From the NCBI GenBank assembly GCA_029931535.1, contig JAQPZY010001621.1:2580001-2644000 (forward strand): 64,000 nucleotides of DNA, in the 5' to 3' direction. How positions within the stretch are numbered: the first letter of the stretch is position 1; each line of letters opens with the position of its first letter. The translations under genes and the position numbers were made by a program. The DNA comes from Margaritifera margaritifera. Its lineage: Eukaryota; Mollusca; Bivalvia; Unionida; Margaritiferidae. The notes below the pieces were generated by a model, which saw only the letters and a list, made by a program, of their open reading frames with translations, was not told the origin of the DNA and did no database searches. This document shows positions 1 to 11,694 of this stretch, piece by piece.

Positions 1-284
1 GATCCCTCCTCGGAGGCAATTCCCTGGGGGCATGTACCAACAGGTCAATGAGATTGTTAAACCATGACTGCTGGGGTCATAGGGAGCTATCGCGATTGGC
101 AATGACATGGAGGTACTGACTTTGAAGAACCTGATAGGGTGAAGAGACATAAGGAGGAAGCTTGTTGTTCAACCTCATCAGAGATGCTGCCAGGATTTTA
201 TCTGAAAGGGGGAGCTCCCCCCTTGTCACCAAAATAAGTGGGGAGTAGAAAAAAAAATGAGGGGGAAGAGGAAATGTCCATAGT

Positions 285-739
285 TCAATATTTACCTAAC
301 ACATAAATATCCATCTTTTTCTTTCTTCCTGCTCTATTTAAATCAAAATCCTCAAAAGATGTCTCCTCTAGTTGTATACGCATTAATCTGTTGATCATTT
401 CTGAGCTTAATTTGTTCCTTATCTGCGTATGAATATTGTTCTGTGTTGAGAACCCCCTTTCGCATATGCATAGCTAGCTAAGCCTGCTTGAACAAGATGG
501 AAAACTTTTCTTTATGGTTGTTATGTACAATTTTCAACAGCTCATAGGTATTGTCTCTTGGATATCTCTGCTCCAAAATAATATTTTAATTTTTTCACTA
601 ACAAGAGCTCTGCCAAAGTTTCACTTTTTTGAATCAGTGCTTTGCTGACTACTATGCCAGATTTCTTATCTCTTCCACAATGTTGTATTAGGGTTTTAAG
701 TCCATAGTCAGCTTGTTCAGACAGAGGTATTTTGATCAA
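285..739 (-). pseudogene. hAT-like transposase C-terminal fragment
   Basis: Read on the minus strand, the part near 478-290 encodes a stretch with CERGFSTQNNIHTQIRNKL followed by LMRIQLEE. This resembles the C-terminal dimerisation region of hAT transposases and ZNF862/KIAA1586-like proteins (a serine- or cysteine-rich FS.MN/QN..I.T..RN.L motif). The ORF at 739-542 reads as the preceding segment (GLKTLIQHCGR...). Stop codons lie between the two segments and no upstream catalytic domain is visible, so this is a truncated, decayed copy. It would lie downstream of PSMB2 exon 4, in an intron or flank. The family call rests on motif resemblance only. Confidence 0.55.
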
Positions 740-1900
740 AATAAATATCCTTACTTTTTAATTTCTTTTTAGATTCTTATTTATTCAATTTATCTTAACC
801 CTTAGAGTGGTATATAGTTTAGTATCACAAGATCCCTCAAGGCAGAATTTAGTGAGAAAAGAAATGAAAATTCCAGTTAACTTTTAAACTGCCTGTATTT
901 TAATTAGGCTTAGATTTCTGCCTTATTGACATTTAATTTTGAAATACCGCTTAATAGGGGGTTGACCGGCATGCCGTCTGTTTTTGTCCATTCAGCATGT
1001 ACAAATAGGACTCGCATTCAACATCATTTTCGGGTTCAAAATTACTCACTGGTATTTATAGTAACACTTTCCGGGCTCCAATATTCTCATATACTTCAAA
1101 ACTTTAAAAATCATTGTCATCATCGCTATTATCAGGCAGTATTTGCCGAACTAAATCGTCATCTGAAGATGAACCATGTTGTGAGTCAGCCATTTTGGAT
1201 TTTCTAGCAGCCCTTACTTGAAACACGCATTTGTAAAACAACCTTCATGAATGCAATGTTCAACCTCGACAATGCTTGTTCCAGGGCCCAAATGTGCCAA
1301 TCAAATTTAGTTTAACAACCGTTCTTTTCAAGCCGAAGTAGTCAGATGTGTGAACAGTTGCCTACCGGAAAAAAGACAGATAACGAGACAAGCGCTACGA
1401 GACCCCTACTGGCAGCGCGACTTATGCCGCAAGAAGCACTTTAAGGTTAACAGTTAAATAAAACTTGTTTACTGCGCAGAGTACATTTTTATATGCGTGA
1501 CTTTAAACTAATTTGCGGGAGTTCTCGCGCATCACTGCTTTCCAAGTGCGCGAATTCATACAAATTTTGCGCAATTCGCACACCCTGGCAGCATCTCTGC
1601 CTCATTGTGAACAAGTCTACAATTGGCTTTCCCCATGGATGAAAAAAGACTTTGAAGGTATGGATGAGACTTATTAATTTGAGGGTCAACATGTCAAAGG
1701 TCAAGGTCTCTGGCTGAGAGAAACATTTGCTTCCTTGACAAAACTTGGTGAACTGCTTGTACTTATTAAAAACCTTATATATTCTGGTATTTAAAGCCAT
1801 GACAAGTCTAATAAGAAAATAAGGATTTCTGCAAATTTAAATTTAGTTCAAAACCACATACCTTGACCGAAGTTAAAGGTCATCGATAAATGTTGCTCAT
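740..1900. other. no supported gene; possible short acidic ORF start
   Basis: No domain-bearing ORF is seen here. On the minus strand an ATG near 1193 opens a short acidic serine/aspartate-rich peptide (MADSQHGSSSDDDLV...) that ends within about 30 residues. It resembles the N-termini of piggyBac-type transposases, but there is too little to support a call. The segment around 1360-1500 is more CpG-rich than its surroundings. Confidence 0.3.
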
Positions 1901-1926
1901 TAATCTCCAGAGTTAACCATACCCTA

Positions 1927-2220
1927 CTAGTGCCTACATAGAGGACTATTAAACATGGGGCAGACATATAATGTGCCATTCACAATACTCTTATTGAGAA
2001 GTTGTTTAGAGGCTTGTCTATTTTTATTATTGGTGGCCATATTGGATGAGGGATTGGCATCTTTTGAACAAATTTGAAAGGCTTGATGCCAGAATGCCCC
2101 CTGTAAAATCATGTGCAAATTGGTCAAGCAGTTTTTGAAAAGTTGTAGACAACAAATGTGAATGCAAGACAGACATGGACCATACTGTAAGCTCACTTGG
2201 CCTCATGACCAGGTGATCTA
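1927..2220. repeat. dispersed bivalve-type repeat with AAGCTCACTTGGCC tail
   Basis: The block contains a GGTGGCCATATTGGATG segment and ends with AAGCTCACTTGGCCTCATG followed by ACCAGGTGATCTAA, a near-palindromic tail. Related tails end the two ~145-bp repeat arrays, near 4830-4860 and 18160-18200. The resemblance to abundant mollusc dispersed repeats is from memory. The ORF through it is not coding evidence. Confidence 0.5.
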
Positions 2221-2845
2221 AAAACCAAACTGCACCTAGATCTCCTTAATATTAAACCTCATGCCAAATTTATTTTCAGTCTATGAAGTCCATCAAAAGT
2301 TGAGTGGAAACTGAAGGGCAAAGTCCAAAGTCAAACAGGGACCATAACTGGATAACACTTTGCAAGAAATTGGTAAAAATCAAACTTGTCGTACATCTTC
2401 TTAATGTAAAGCTTCACTTTGACAGTAGTAATACAATACCTTCTATTATTACTTTGCTATATCTTTCCTTGGTACTAGTCCCCAGTCCAAGGTCAAAATG
2501 TCCTCCTCCAATTAGTAATTTAAGGTCTAGAACAAAAGTATGATCCTAGTCTGGAATGGGTCCTTGGGGTCTTTCTGTACTATGGAAATCACTTGCTTCA
2601 GCAAGGGTAGGATCACTGACACTTCCTGAAGAGAGGAAGTTGACAGCTCCCATGAGGGAGGAATCCTTGACATGTTCTGGTGGAGGGAAGTTGCCAATAC
2701 CTGGTAGGAAAAGGGAAGTGCAAGCTTCTCTCACTTGTAGATTTGGCTACAGATCGAGGGCAGATCATTCATCAAACTTGAGTTCCCGTTCTGAGACCAT
2801 CAGGTCTACATTCTTGGTTAATCTTTGCCCAGTGTCTGGTCACCA
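2221..2845. other. no supported gene
   Basis: Short ORFs occur on both strands around 2550-2850, but they overlap each other and show no recognisable domain. The text contains GTCCAAAGTCAAA/GGTCAAAATG fragments typical of the dispersed repeats next door. Confidence 0.4.
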
Positions 2846-3040
2846 GGTAAGGTGATTAATACAAGTCACCCAGTATCTGTCACCGATTACCGGACACAGG
2901 CCACAGGGTAATGAGTCAAGTACTGGTCGCTGGGACTCCATCACCAGGTACTGGGCACTGGGTAATGACAGTAGTCCTGGTTTCCAGATGTCTGTCACCC
3001 ATCATCGGTCACCAGACACTGGGTTTGGATACAGGTCACT
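2846..3040. repeat. degenerate short tandem repeats around CACCAGGTACTGGG
   Basis: Variants of GTCACCAG, GGGTAATGA and CACTGGGTA recur at irregular spacing of roughly 20-35 bp. Divergence is high, so this looks like an old minisatellite. No gene is seen here or in the following 500 bp. Confidence 0.45.
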
Positions 3041-3599
3041 GGGATAGGGAAAGGGATTGAGTTGATATCCTCATTTCTTTGCTACTGTTTAATCCTTATG
3101 GTGAACAAGTTCTGGGTTTTAATCACACATCTATGATAAAGGGATTGGGTTGACACTACTCCCTCTTCTCTATGTTCCCATTCAACTCTTATTGGGGACT
3201 CGCATCCAGTGGTGAGTCAGTCATATCTCCCTTTCCTTTGACACCATGGATGACCTTTCCATGATTCCATAGGTAAGCAGACTGTAGACCCTCCACATCC
3301 CCCTTCAACAGAATTTGATCTAATTTGATAGAAAGCGCTCTGGCATTAGGGGTATTTTCAAGTTTGTACAAATGATACAAATTTTCCATCAAATATGACC
3401 ATCATTACTAAAAACAGAAAATGAATTCTCAAAATCCACTTGACAAAATTTTACCAAATTGGACAAAAAGCATCCCGATACCAAGAGCTTTTAATTTTGT
3501 ACAAAATGATACCAATCTGCCATCAAATATGGCTGCTTATACAAAAACAATTTAGACAAGAGTCCCTTGAAGAGACTGACACTCTACTGTGTGAAAAGA

Positions 3600-4860
3600 A
3601 TTTCCAGCAATTCAAGATGAGACCATTTTTTCCTTTTAATTGTCGAGTGTTGAAACCATCTCTGACATTCTTCAGCAATAACAAGAGTTTCAAATTAGCT
3701 GCTGTGGTACACATATTGGATGTCAGCCTGGCACCATTTTCATTTAGGACAAAGTGGACATCATTAGAAGTCTTTTGGTGAAAACCACATTTCATAATGA
3801 TCATCCATTCAGGGGGAGTAGTGACAACAATATTCTTAAAACAGTTGTCATGGCAGCAATATCTATGTACAACTGGCACCATTTTCATTTAGGACCAAAT
3901 AGGTATCATAAGAAGTCTATTGGTGAAAACCCCATGTTGATATAGCCATCCACTTGAAGAGGAGTAGAGATAACATTATTATGCAAGATATGACTTTCCA
4001 TTCAGGAATAGCAATAACAAGATTTTCAAGATGGCTGCTGTGGTGGCCATACTGGACATCAGATCAGCACCATTTTCATTTAAGACCAACTGGACATTAT
4101 AAAAAGTCTTCTGGTGAAAACCCCACATCAATATGACTTTCTGTTCCAGTAGAGTTGTGATAACAAGATTTTTAAGATGGCTGCCATGGCAACCATACTG
4201 GATGTTAGACTGGCATAATTTTTATTTAGGACCAGCTAGACATCATTAGATGTCTTTTAGTGAAAACCACATGTTGATATGACTATCCATTCAGGAGGAG
4301 TAGCAATAACAAGATTTTCAAGATGGCCACTGTGGAAGCCATATTGGACATCAGATAGGCACCATTTTCATTTAGGACCAACTAGATGTCATACGAAGTA
4401 TTTTAGTGAAAACCCCATGTTGATATGACCAACCATTTCAGGAAGAAAAGCGATAAAACGATTTTTAAGATGGCCATCATGGCGACCATATTGGACAGTA
4501 GATCGGCACCACATTCATTAAGGACCAAGTAGACATCATACCAAGTCTTTTAGTGAAAATCCCATGTTGATATGACCATCCATTCAGGAGGAGTAGTTAC
4601 AAGATTTTGAAGATGGCCACTGTGGCAGCTGTATTGGCTGTCCGAGCAGCACCATTTTCATTTAGGACCAAATAGACAATGGGATGAATGTGTGTATAAA
4701 GTTTAAAGGCAATCCTTGAAGTAGTTCAGAAGGAGTAGTAATAACAAACTTGTGCTAACAGGCTAATGTTGGACAACGGACAACAAACAACCTCTTTTGC
4801 ATTTAGCTATTAGGCAGATGTCAGCAGGTGAGTGGTCTCAAGCCCACTTGGGCCTCTTGT
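3600..4860. repeat. ~145-bp tandem array (AAGATGGC / CATTTAGGACCAA type), copy 1
   Basis: The phrase GCACCATTTTCATTTAGGAC recurs with variation near 3731, 3875, 4065, 4214, 4356, 4505 and 4648, giving a period of about 143-149 bp with one longer interval. Each unit also has a CAAGATGGC...GGCCATATTGGA stretch, CCATTCAGGAGGAGTAG and AAAACCCCATGTTGATATGAC. The array ends in AACAAACTTGTGCTAA and a (G)GACAACGGACAAC tail. The same organisation recurs at 17.4-18.2 kb. This lies in PSMB2 intron 4 or the downstream flank. Confidence 0.8.
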
Positions 4861-5550
4861 TACTGTTTTGTGGCAAAATATTATCTAGTTATGGCCCCTG
4901 TTTGACATAGAACTTTTCCCTTTAATTGCACATGTTGGTGGGGGTATCTGTGGCATATGGAAACATTTCTAGAATGGTCAATAGTTTTATTATTCCCTCA
5001 CCAACACCATTTGGAGTGTATATAGTTTTGCATGTTCATATATTTGTATGTGCATACATATATTTCAATAGTTTACTAGGGCAAGGTTTTTGTCTTCACA
5101 CAAGCTCATGTTATCTAAAGAACTTTTCAAAAATTGGGGAGTCCCAAACAGATTTTCACATATTTTTGAGGGTCAGGGTAAAAAAGAAACCCTGTAAGGT
5201 GTAAAACTTAGCACCTGAATTCAGGATTCCTACATGCTTGACCAAAACCAACTCACTGTAACTGAATTTTGTGAGGAAATGGATTTTTTAAAAAATTGAT
5301 CATTCCAACGTATATCAGCCCAAATCTTTGATGTCACAAGTCCTATAACCACCATCATGTCTGCCATTTGATCTGAAATCCACAAAGAAATGGAAATCTG
5401 CCAAGGAATTCATGTTTACACTCCAAAAACTACTCTTCAGTAGCATATATAATATGCCATTAAAAGTGCTTAGGATGACATATATTAACTGTTGAAATTC
5501 AAGTTACTTTACATATTATTTTTTTTAAAAACCTGGAGGTACTTGCTTAC
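4861..5550. other. intron sequence, no gene seen
   Basis: This directly follows, in gene orientation, the donor of PSMB2 exon 4 (GTAAGC at 5550-5545 on the minus strand). The terminal PSMB2 exon was looked for here and up to position 1 but not found. Confidence 0.5.
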
Positions 5551-5713
5551 TTTCTGTGTAGTGTCTATCCATGATGCTAAGTGTGAAAAAGGATCCGTAT
5601 CCATGAGCAGCAAAGGGAATCTTGTTCAGTGAGGCCAAATAGTCCATGTAGTATAGAGCTGGTCCCTCAGTCTTGTCATAACCTGCGATCAACAAGTTCA
5701 CAGCATATGGTGT
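5551..5713 (-). CDS. PSMB2: PSMB2 (proteasome beta-4) exon 4
   Basis: This exon encodes 54 residues beginning [13 protein letters not shown] and ending SIMDRHYTE plus one base. It includes the [11 protein letters not shown] and FAAHGYG segments that are nearly invariant in animal PSMB2. The acceptor is TTTCAG|ACA at 5714 and the donor is AAA|GTAAGC at 5550. It joins exon 3 in phase 0 and leaves a phase-1 end, so at least one more exon with about 50 residues is required at lower coordinates. That exon is not visible in this window. The conserved reading and clean splice sites mark a functional exon. Confidence 0.95.
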
Positions 5714-6349
5714 CTGAAACACAAAGATACTATTTGATTCGAGTAATTGTGTTTACGCAATTTGGCTACAATTTTAATCCATACTCTTTCCTATGAAATC
5801 TGGAATATTCAGTTAACTGTTAAGTTGTATGTCTGTCCATTTGTTCTTTACACTTCTTCCTTCAACAAAGTTAGAAATAAATACAAACGACTATGCAATT
5901 GCCTATTAGCAATAAGCTTCAAGGGGAATATTATTTCTGGCTCTGCCCCAACTGGGGCTCCTGGAAGAGGTCAAAAGGTCAAATTTATAACTGTTGAATA
6001 TGGACTTTTATCAATACTGTCAAAGATGAAAATTTATATAGACACATTCTCATTCCTTGGTTATACGTGAAAGACAGAACCAAAACCTGATCTTTTATAA
6101 AAATTCATTTAAATCCTAAATGTATCTAATGTAAACAGAGGTAAAATAAGATCCTGAAATCCAAAATGTATAAGTAAAAAGCAGGAATCTGTGATAGCAC
6201 AATACCAAAGTTGCATCAGTTTTACTTGTTATCCCATTCACAAAAATGGTGACCTTTACTCATGTCAACTGAAAATGCAATGGAAAGTGTTGCATTCAGT
6301 TATAAATGCCGATTAAAAACCTCATAATTGTTGTTCTTTGGAGCAAAAG
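5714..6349. other. intron 3 of PSMB2, no gene seen
   Basis: Plain intron sequence between exon 4 and the 93-bp minisatellite. The short plus-strand ORF at 5747-6070 shows no domain. Confidence 0.5.
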
Positions 6350-6975
6350 AGTTGTTACACATACTACCATCTGTAAAGGCCTGTTTTAGGTCTATCTAGG
6401 GAAACAGCACAATGTTGCTTATCTAAGAAAACTAAAGTTGTTACACAGACTACCATGCTCATCTGCAAAGGCCTGTTAGGTCTATCCAGGGCAACAGCAT
6501 AATGTTGCCTGTCTTTAAGACAACAAGAGTTATTACACAGATAACTGTGCTCATCTGCAAAAGGCCTGTTAGGTCTATCCAGGGCAACAGCATAATGTTG
6601 CCCACCTTTAAGACAACAAGAGTTATTACACAGATAACTGTGCTCATCTGCAAAAGGCCTGTTAGGTCTAGCTATGAAAATAGCATAATGTTGCCTATCT
6701 TTAAAACAATAGCTGCTACATAAACTACCATGCACATCTGTAAAGACTTGTTTTTAAGTCTAGCTTGGGAAACAGCATAATGTTGTTTGTCTTTAAGACA
6801 ACATGAGCTGCTACACAGGCTACCATGTTCATCTGTAAAGTCTATTCAGGGCAACAGTATACTGTTGCTTGTTTTTAAGACAACCAGAGTTGTTACACAG
6901 ACTACCATGTTCATCTGCAAAAACCCTGTTAGGTCTATCAAGGCAACAGCATAATGTTGCTTGTTCATAAGAAAA
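6350..6975. repeat. ~93-bp minisatellite, about seven units
   Basis: Units contain GTTACACAGACTACCATG, CTCATCTGCAAA, GGCCTGTTAGGTCTATCC, GGGCAACAGCATAATGTTGC and CTTTAAGACAACAAGAG. The clearest adjacent copies are 93 bp apart (TTACACAG at 6533 and 6626). Because 93 is divisible by three, long repetitive ORFs appear on the minus strand. They are a by-product of the period. The two central units are nearly identical and the outer ones are diverged. Confidence 0.85.
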
Positions 6976-7572
6976 TGTACAGCATTTACCTCCAACCAAC
7001 TATAAACGTCACACACCCTGATCTGCTGTGGCAGTATGTGCTGGCTGATCTGGGTCTATGCTTTTTGCTCGAAATGCAGAACGTGGACTCTGATCTGCCA
7101 GCACATTATGTGACATACAACATGGGTCTACAACATGCTCCTTACAGCTCTTGCTGTTTCAGATTATATTACTGCTGTAAGGGTGTTTTGACCATTGGGT
7201 CATCTAAATCTTAGTTCATTGTCTTGCATATTAGTACACTAGCACCTTTACTGGAACCTCTCTCAATTCCTTTTCATAGATTAAAATCCAATTATAACCG
7301 AAGGAAAAGGAACCAGACTAGGTATGGTGTCTCAGATGAACTTTACTTTTATACTGTGATGTCTTCTCACAAGCGAATTTGTAACATCATCAACCTTGTG
7401 TTCCATAACTGCAAGTAAATAATTCGGACTCTTTCTTCTTCACATTCTGCACTAAAGCCATTTAAGAAACAAGACTTGGACCACCATCAATTTTTGGGCC
7501 CTGAATAACACTGAGAAGTTAATTATTTAGATACTTTTCAAGCTTTTTATATAAAAAAATGTGATTCTATAT
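6976..7572. other. intron sequence, no gene seen
   Basis: Two short plus-strand ORFs occur (6954-7214 and 7224-7418) without recognisable motifs. The stretch connects the 93-bp minisatellite to the 24-bp satellite. Confidence 0.4.
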
Positions 7573-7883
7573 TATATGATCAACCTAATTCTATAGCATA
7601 TGATAAACCTAATTCTATAGCATATGATAAACCTACTTCTATAGCATATGATAAACCTACTTCTATAGCATATGATAAACCTACTTCTATAGCATATGAT
7701 AAACCTACTTCTATAGCATATGATAAACCTACTTCTATAGCATTTGATAAACCTAATTCTATAGCATATGATAAACCTACTTCTATAGCATATGATAAAC
7801 CTACTTCTATAGCATTTGATAAACCTACTTCTATAGCATATGATAAACCTACTTCTATAGCATATGATAAACCTACTTCTATA
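7573..7883. repeat. 24-bp satellite, block A (left of transposon)
   Basis: About 13 units of a 24-bp repeat (CTATAGCATATGATAAACC plus TACTT or TAATT). Several adjacent units are identical. The last three bases, ATA (7881-7883), are duplicated at 13456-13458 on the far side of the transposon. The period equals eight codons, which explains the repetitive ORF on the minus strand. Confidence 0.95.
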
Positions 7884-8070
7884 CGGCTAAAACACGGTAT
7901 TGGTGCTGAGAGTAGTCTCACTCACTTAAAAAATTGAAATGTTTGATAGAACATTTCAATGAAGCTCATTATATACCCTAGGGTGTCCCCTAGTCAGATG
8001 AAGTTAGATTTAGCTTGAACATGCATGCGATTTTGTTTAACCATTATTTCAATTCATTGGTATAACAACA

Positions 8071-8788
8071 GTTACAGACACTACACTTGGTGTATAACAT
8101 GCAAGAAAAACAGCATGAAAACTTTAAAACTTTATTTTTTTTCACAGTAACATCAGTAACAGGATATCAACATTTAAAGTAAACAACATAACTGGAAGTG
8201 GTAAACAACTTAATAACAAAATCAAAACATCTATGACAAAGGTATCACTAAGAAAAAAAACCTAACCATGAAACTTTTGCATAACAAACATAAAAGACAT
8301 AGAATAATCTTATTTAGGCATTTATCTAACACCAAGAAGAATATTTAAACAAACAAAATCATTAATACTGGCCAAAAGTATTGCAAACTTCCATAAGAGT
8401 CAGAAGTACATTGTCCATAAAATTGGTTACAGACACTACAAAACTATAGCATTTCAATACAGCTGCAGAACCATACATATCTCCATAAAATTCACTTCAA
8501 AAATAATTCAACATGAACACATTGACTAGAATTATTCATTAAATGAATGTTGATTAGTTAATAAAATGATAAAACCACATTGTAACAGGTATATGTCCAA
8601 TACTTGTGTTAAAATTATGAACTGGTAAATAGCACTTGAAAGTTTAATACTAAATAGTGTTTGTAAGAGTAAAATATTGAAGTATAATGAATGTTCAATA
8701 AATCATAGTCACTAAAGTATTGTTCAACCCAAGGTGCTGACTCAAACACAGACCCATATGTGATTGATCTTAAGGTTACAGACACTAC
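8071..8788 (+). repeat. subterminal motif GTTACAGACACTAC, three copies on the 3' side of the gene
   Basis: Exact 14-bp copies are at 8071-8084, 8426-8439 and 8775-8788, all in plus orientation. They are spaced about 350 bp apart between the left TIR and the transposase stop codon. Repeated subterminal motifs are the usual binding sites of transposases in several superfamilies. That role here is inferred. Confidence 0.85.
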
Positions 8789-8812
8789 ACATTAAACCTT
8801 GACTTTATATTG

Positions 8813-11694
8813 TCATTTCAAATAGAAGTGCTTATGATTTTTTTCCAGATTTGACTTGAGCTTAGACAATTCAGCTGCATTAAACTTGAAATAACCCCTT
8901 TCATTGACTATTTGTGGAGCTTTTACCCTGTACAAGATAGCATCTAGAGCCTCTTGTGAATAATCATCTTTTTCAGGCCAAACATACATGTTGCCAGACT
9001 TTCTCATGTATTTAAGTCTAACTTCGTTATGAAGAATGTCTATTACTTCTGCTAAGTATACATCTAGAGGTCCCTTCTTTGGCTTAAGTCCTACAGCAAC
9101 AAATTCTCCAGGGTGGTATTTCTCTATTGGTTTCTCTGTGTTGGTTGGTGCTTTTTTGTCAACTTTGATCTTCTTTGTCACAATGTTTTGTCTTTCTGTT
9201 GACTTCCGTTTCTTATTAGGCTTTTCGCTTGTTGCTGAGTTATGATCTTTCTGGTTACTTCCTTGTTTTCTTTTCTTGTCATTATTTTCTGTTGTTGATG
9301 GATTCTTGTCTTTAAGTTGTTTTCCTTTCTGACTTAAATTATCTTTATTGAGTACTAACTTTCTCATTTCCCAGGCATTAACATTTTCGCTGAAGTTGCA
9401 TCTCCCGTCAACCTTCATGCATTGCTCACAATAACAGCTCAGATTTCTTATGCTCAGTTCATAATCATTGCTTCCTGACTTTACAGCATGTAATTTTCTT
9501 GTACCTTGCAGTGTTTGCACATCAGTTTCTTCTCTATTTCTCTCAACATCTTTAACAAGGATGAACTCCCTTCTCGAAACTGTTTTAGCTTCATTATCTG
9601 TATTTTCCATTTTCAGTTTCTCTGTACAGAAATGATATACATCTTCTGCACAACCTATCACCTTTCTATTGCTGATTACAGCTCTGTAGCAAGCATTCTT
9701 GACTGTCGCACCGAGACCATCGCAAACACTCTTTCCATGTGATGTTTCGAAATAATTTCGTGTTACAGATGGCTTTTTCCTCAGACTTATGTCAGCAAAG
9801 GCTTTCTTCCCCTTATACTGGGCAGCACAGCCATCTGTCCACTCATGGATCTCCTCTACTTTCACACCTTTCTTCTTCAGAATTTCTATAGCTTTGTTCT
9901 CAAAAGTGATAGCTAAGTCTGCATCATGTTTGGTTTCTTCACTGATGCCAATAATGGCATGCTTTATCTTGAATTCTTTTTCTCCCTGTTTTTCTGTATA
10001 GTAACACATGATTGGATGTATTGTAACTTGGTTCCTGTCGAAGAATCCAGATTGTACTTCACTTTGAAAAACACACCCATAGTTCTCACTAAAGTCCATG
10101 ACCATAGCAATAGAACCCTCACCAATTCTATCAACACAAATTCCCATCTGTTGCTGTTGCCATTTGGCCCTGAAAACGTGCTCTGGATACTCTTGCATGT
10201 CAGTTTCTAAGCATGTAATTAATGTTTTTATGTCTGTTTCTTTAGGCACACAGGAGACGCAACGCTTTACTTTATCATCTTTTGCTATTTCTATACTTTC
10301 CCATTGATGCCATGATATCTGCCTGTCACTATACTTTTCAACAAATGGTTTAAGGTAACTCTGCAAACATTTCACACCGCATTGTTTGCATTCTCTTCTT
10401 AAACATTTAATAGCTGGATTGGTGTCGTATTTACAAAAAGTAGCATCACTTAAGCTTTTCTTATCTACTGAAATTTCATCCAAATCTCCATTTTCTTTCA
10501 CTGCTTTTTTTACATTTGTTAGTGCCTCACTTTTTAGGGCCACGTTACAGCACTTTTGGCATAAGCATGATCTTCTGCTTGTTTCAGACACCTTTTTAAC
10601 ATTCACTGGTTTCAATTTAGAAAATGAAGTTAATCCTATTTTGTGACTATGGTTCCTTAACTTGTAGTCTTTGTAGGCTTCTTCTAATGTCATAGTCATC
10701 ACATGTTTTTGAAGTATTTCTTTTTGACCACCTTTTCTTACTTTCACAGTTTCACGTTTATTAGGCACTTCCCTACTGATTTCTGGACTTAGAAAAAAAT
10801 CTTTCACAGATTTCTTTAATGGAGAGTTAAGTGCATCCCTTCTTCTTTTTCTTTGTTTCGTCTCCCACCATGTAGAACTAGGTTTTTGCCCTTTCACTGA
10901 TACTTTGAAATACTTTTTTAGTCTGTGTCTTTTATATTTCTTCAGTAATGCGTCACAAATGATGTTGTATGCATGTTTCTTTGCACCCCCTTTCCTTGTT
11001 TTCACTTCTGAAATGCTCTCTGACACAGATTGTATAACAGTATCTGTCAATTCAAGTTTTTTTCAGCAATCCGGTGTCATTATCATTTTATTCCTATTTA
11101 GAAACTTTGATGTTGATGGAGATTCAATTAATTTACTTATGATGACTGCTTTTCTCTTTGGGGTATTTGGTAATACTTCCTTTACCTTTTTTAATTGTCT
11201 GTACAGAGTTGCTTTAGGTAACACTTTATTCATTGGTGAATCTCTGGCTGACCCAGTATTTCCTATTTCACAATCAGTCTGAATACACTCTTGCTGTATA
11301 CTTTCATTCAGTTTGATACGCATTCTCCATGCTTGGGTTCTTTTCACAGCTTCTTTCTTCTTTCTACTTAATTCAGCAGTTTTCGGACTTCTTAAATCAA
11401 CACTCTTATTAACCGATATTGCCAGGGCTGCTTTTTCTTTCTTTTTCTGGCGATACCTTTTCATTTCTTCACGTTTTTTCCTTCTTAATTCTTGTTGAAG
11501 ATTTGAATCGGAAAGTGATTGCTGTTTTTTTAGTAGTCTTGCATCTTTTCTTCTTTCTCTATCAACCCTTTTTAGCTCCTCATGTTTCGCCTTATTTTCC
11601 CTCTGTTTTTTTCTCCAGGCTTGTACCTTTAGCCTCGTCTTCTCCCTTCTAGCTTTAATCTTCTGTTCATCTTCTTCTGGCTTATCTTTGCTTC
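8813..11694 (-). pseudogene. transposase-like gene, main exon, one in-frame TGA
   Basis: Exon 2 of the element's gene. The acceptor is GCTTTTAG|GA at 11695, and the exon continues the frame of the small exon at 12394-12355. The frame is open from 11694 to a stop at 8815-8813 except for one TGA at 11065-11063, so the two apparent ORFs are one gene of about 973 codons (numbered from the exon 1 Met). In order: basic, charged coiled-coil region (residues ~15-125); lysine/arginine-rich segment; cysteine cluster CLCQKCC (~390-396) and CLRRECKQCGVKC (~444-456); a candidate RNase-H-like core with DFSENY (D547), EWTDGCAAQYKGK (D634) and SHGKSVCDGLGATVK (H666, D672); a second cysteine cluster CYCEQC (~767); a basic tail; and an SH3/Tudor-like C-terminal domain (~874-943, with YMRKSGNMYVWPEKDD). 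The D-D-D assignment is inference from motif layout. I recognise the family as widespread uncharacterised invertebrate proteins but cannot name it. The TGA may be a nonsense mutation, a readthrough stop, or lie inside a 93-nt intron. Confidence 0.82.
11063..11065 (-). other. in-frame TGA interrupting the transposase frame
   Basis: TGC-TGA-AAA-AAA sits in an otherwise continuous frame. The codons before it (MIMTPDC) and after it (KKLE, then LTDTVIQSVSES) read as one protein. CGA to TGA by CpG decay is a simple explanation. Confidence 0.85.

Noticed and set aside
2546..2855. Paired ORFs on both strands at 2.55-2.86 kb
   Set aside because: Mutually overlapping frames with no recognisable domain and in repeat-derived sequence.
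1..5500. Terminal exon of PSMB2
   Set aside because: Looked for text resembling the conserved end (VELL..CL.E...RF..NLP.F..R..DK.GI) on the minus strand and found none. It is more likely beyond the window.
7580..7921. 113-codon repetitive ORF on the minus strand (and similar ones at 13449-13757, 13967-14308, 14732-15163)
   Set aside because: These are translations of the 24-bp satellite, which is eight codons long. They run into transposon ends and have no independent support.
7937..7958. Hairpin GAAATGTTT...AACATTTC near the left TIR as a regulatory structure
   Set aside because: Short AT-rich palindromes are common here and the right end has no counterpart.
8813..11050. Plus-strand ORFs across the transposase (for example 9036-9245, 9789-10001, 10905-11282)
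   Set aside because: They are shadows of the long minus-strand coding frame.
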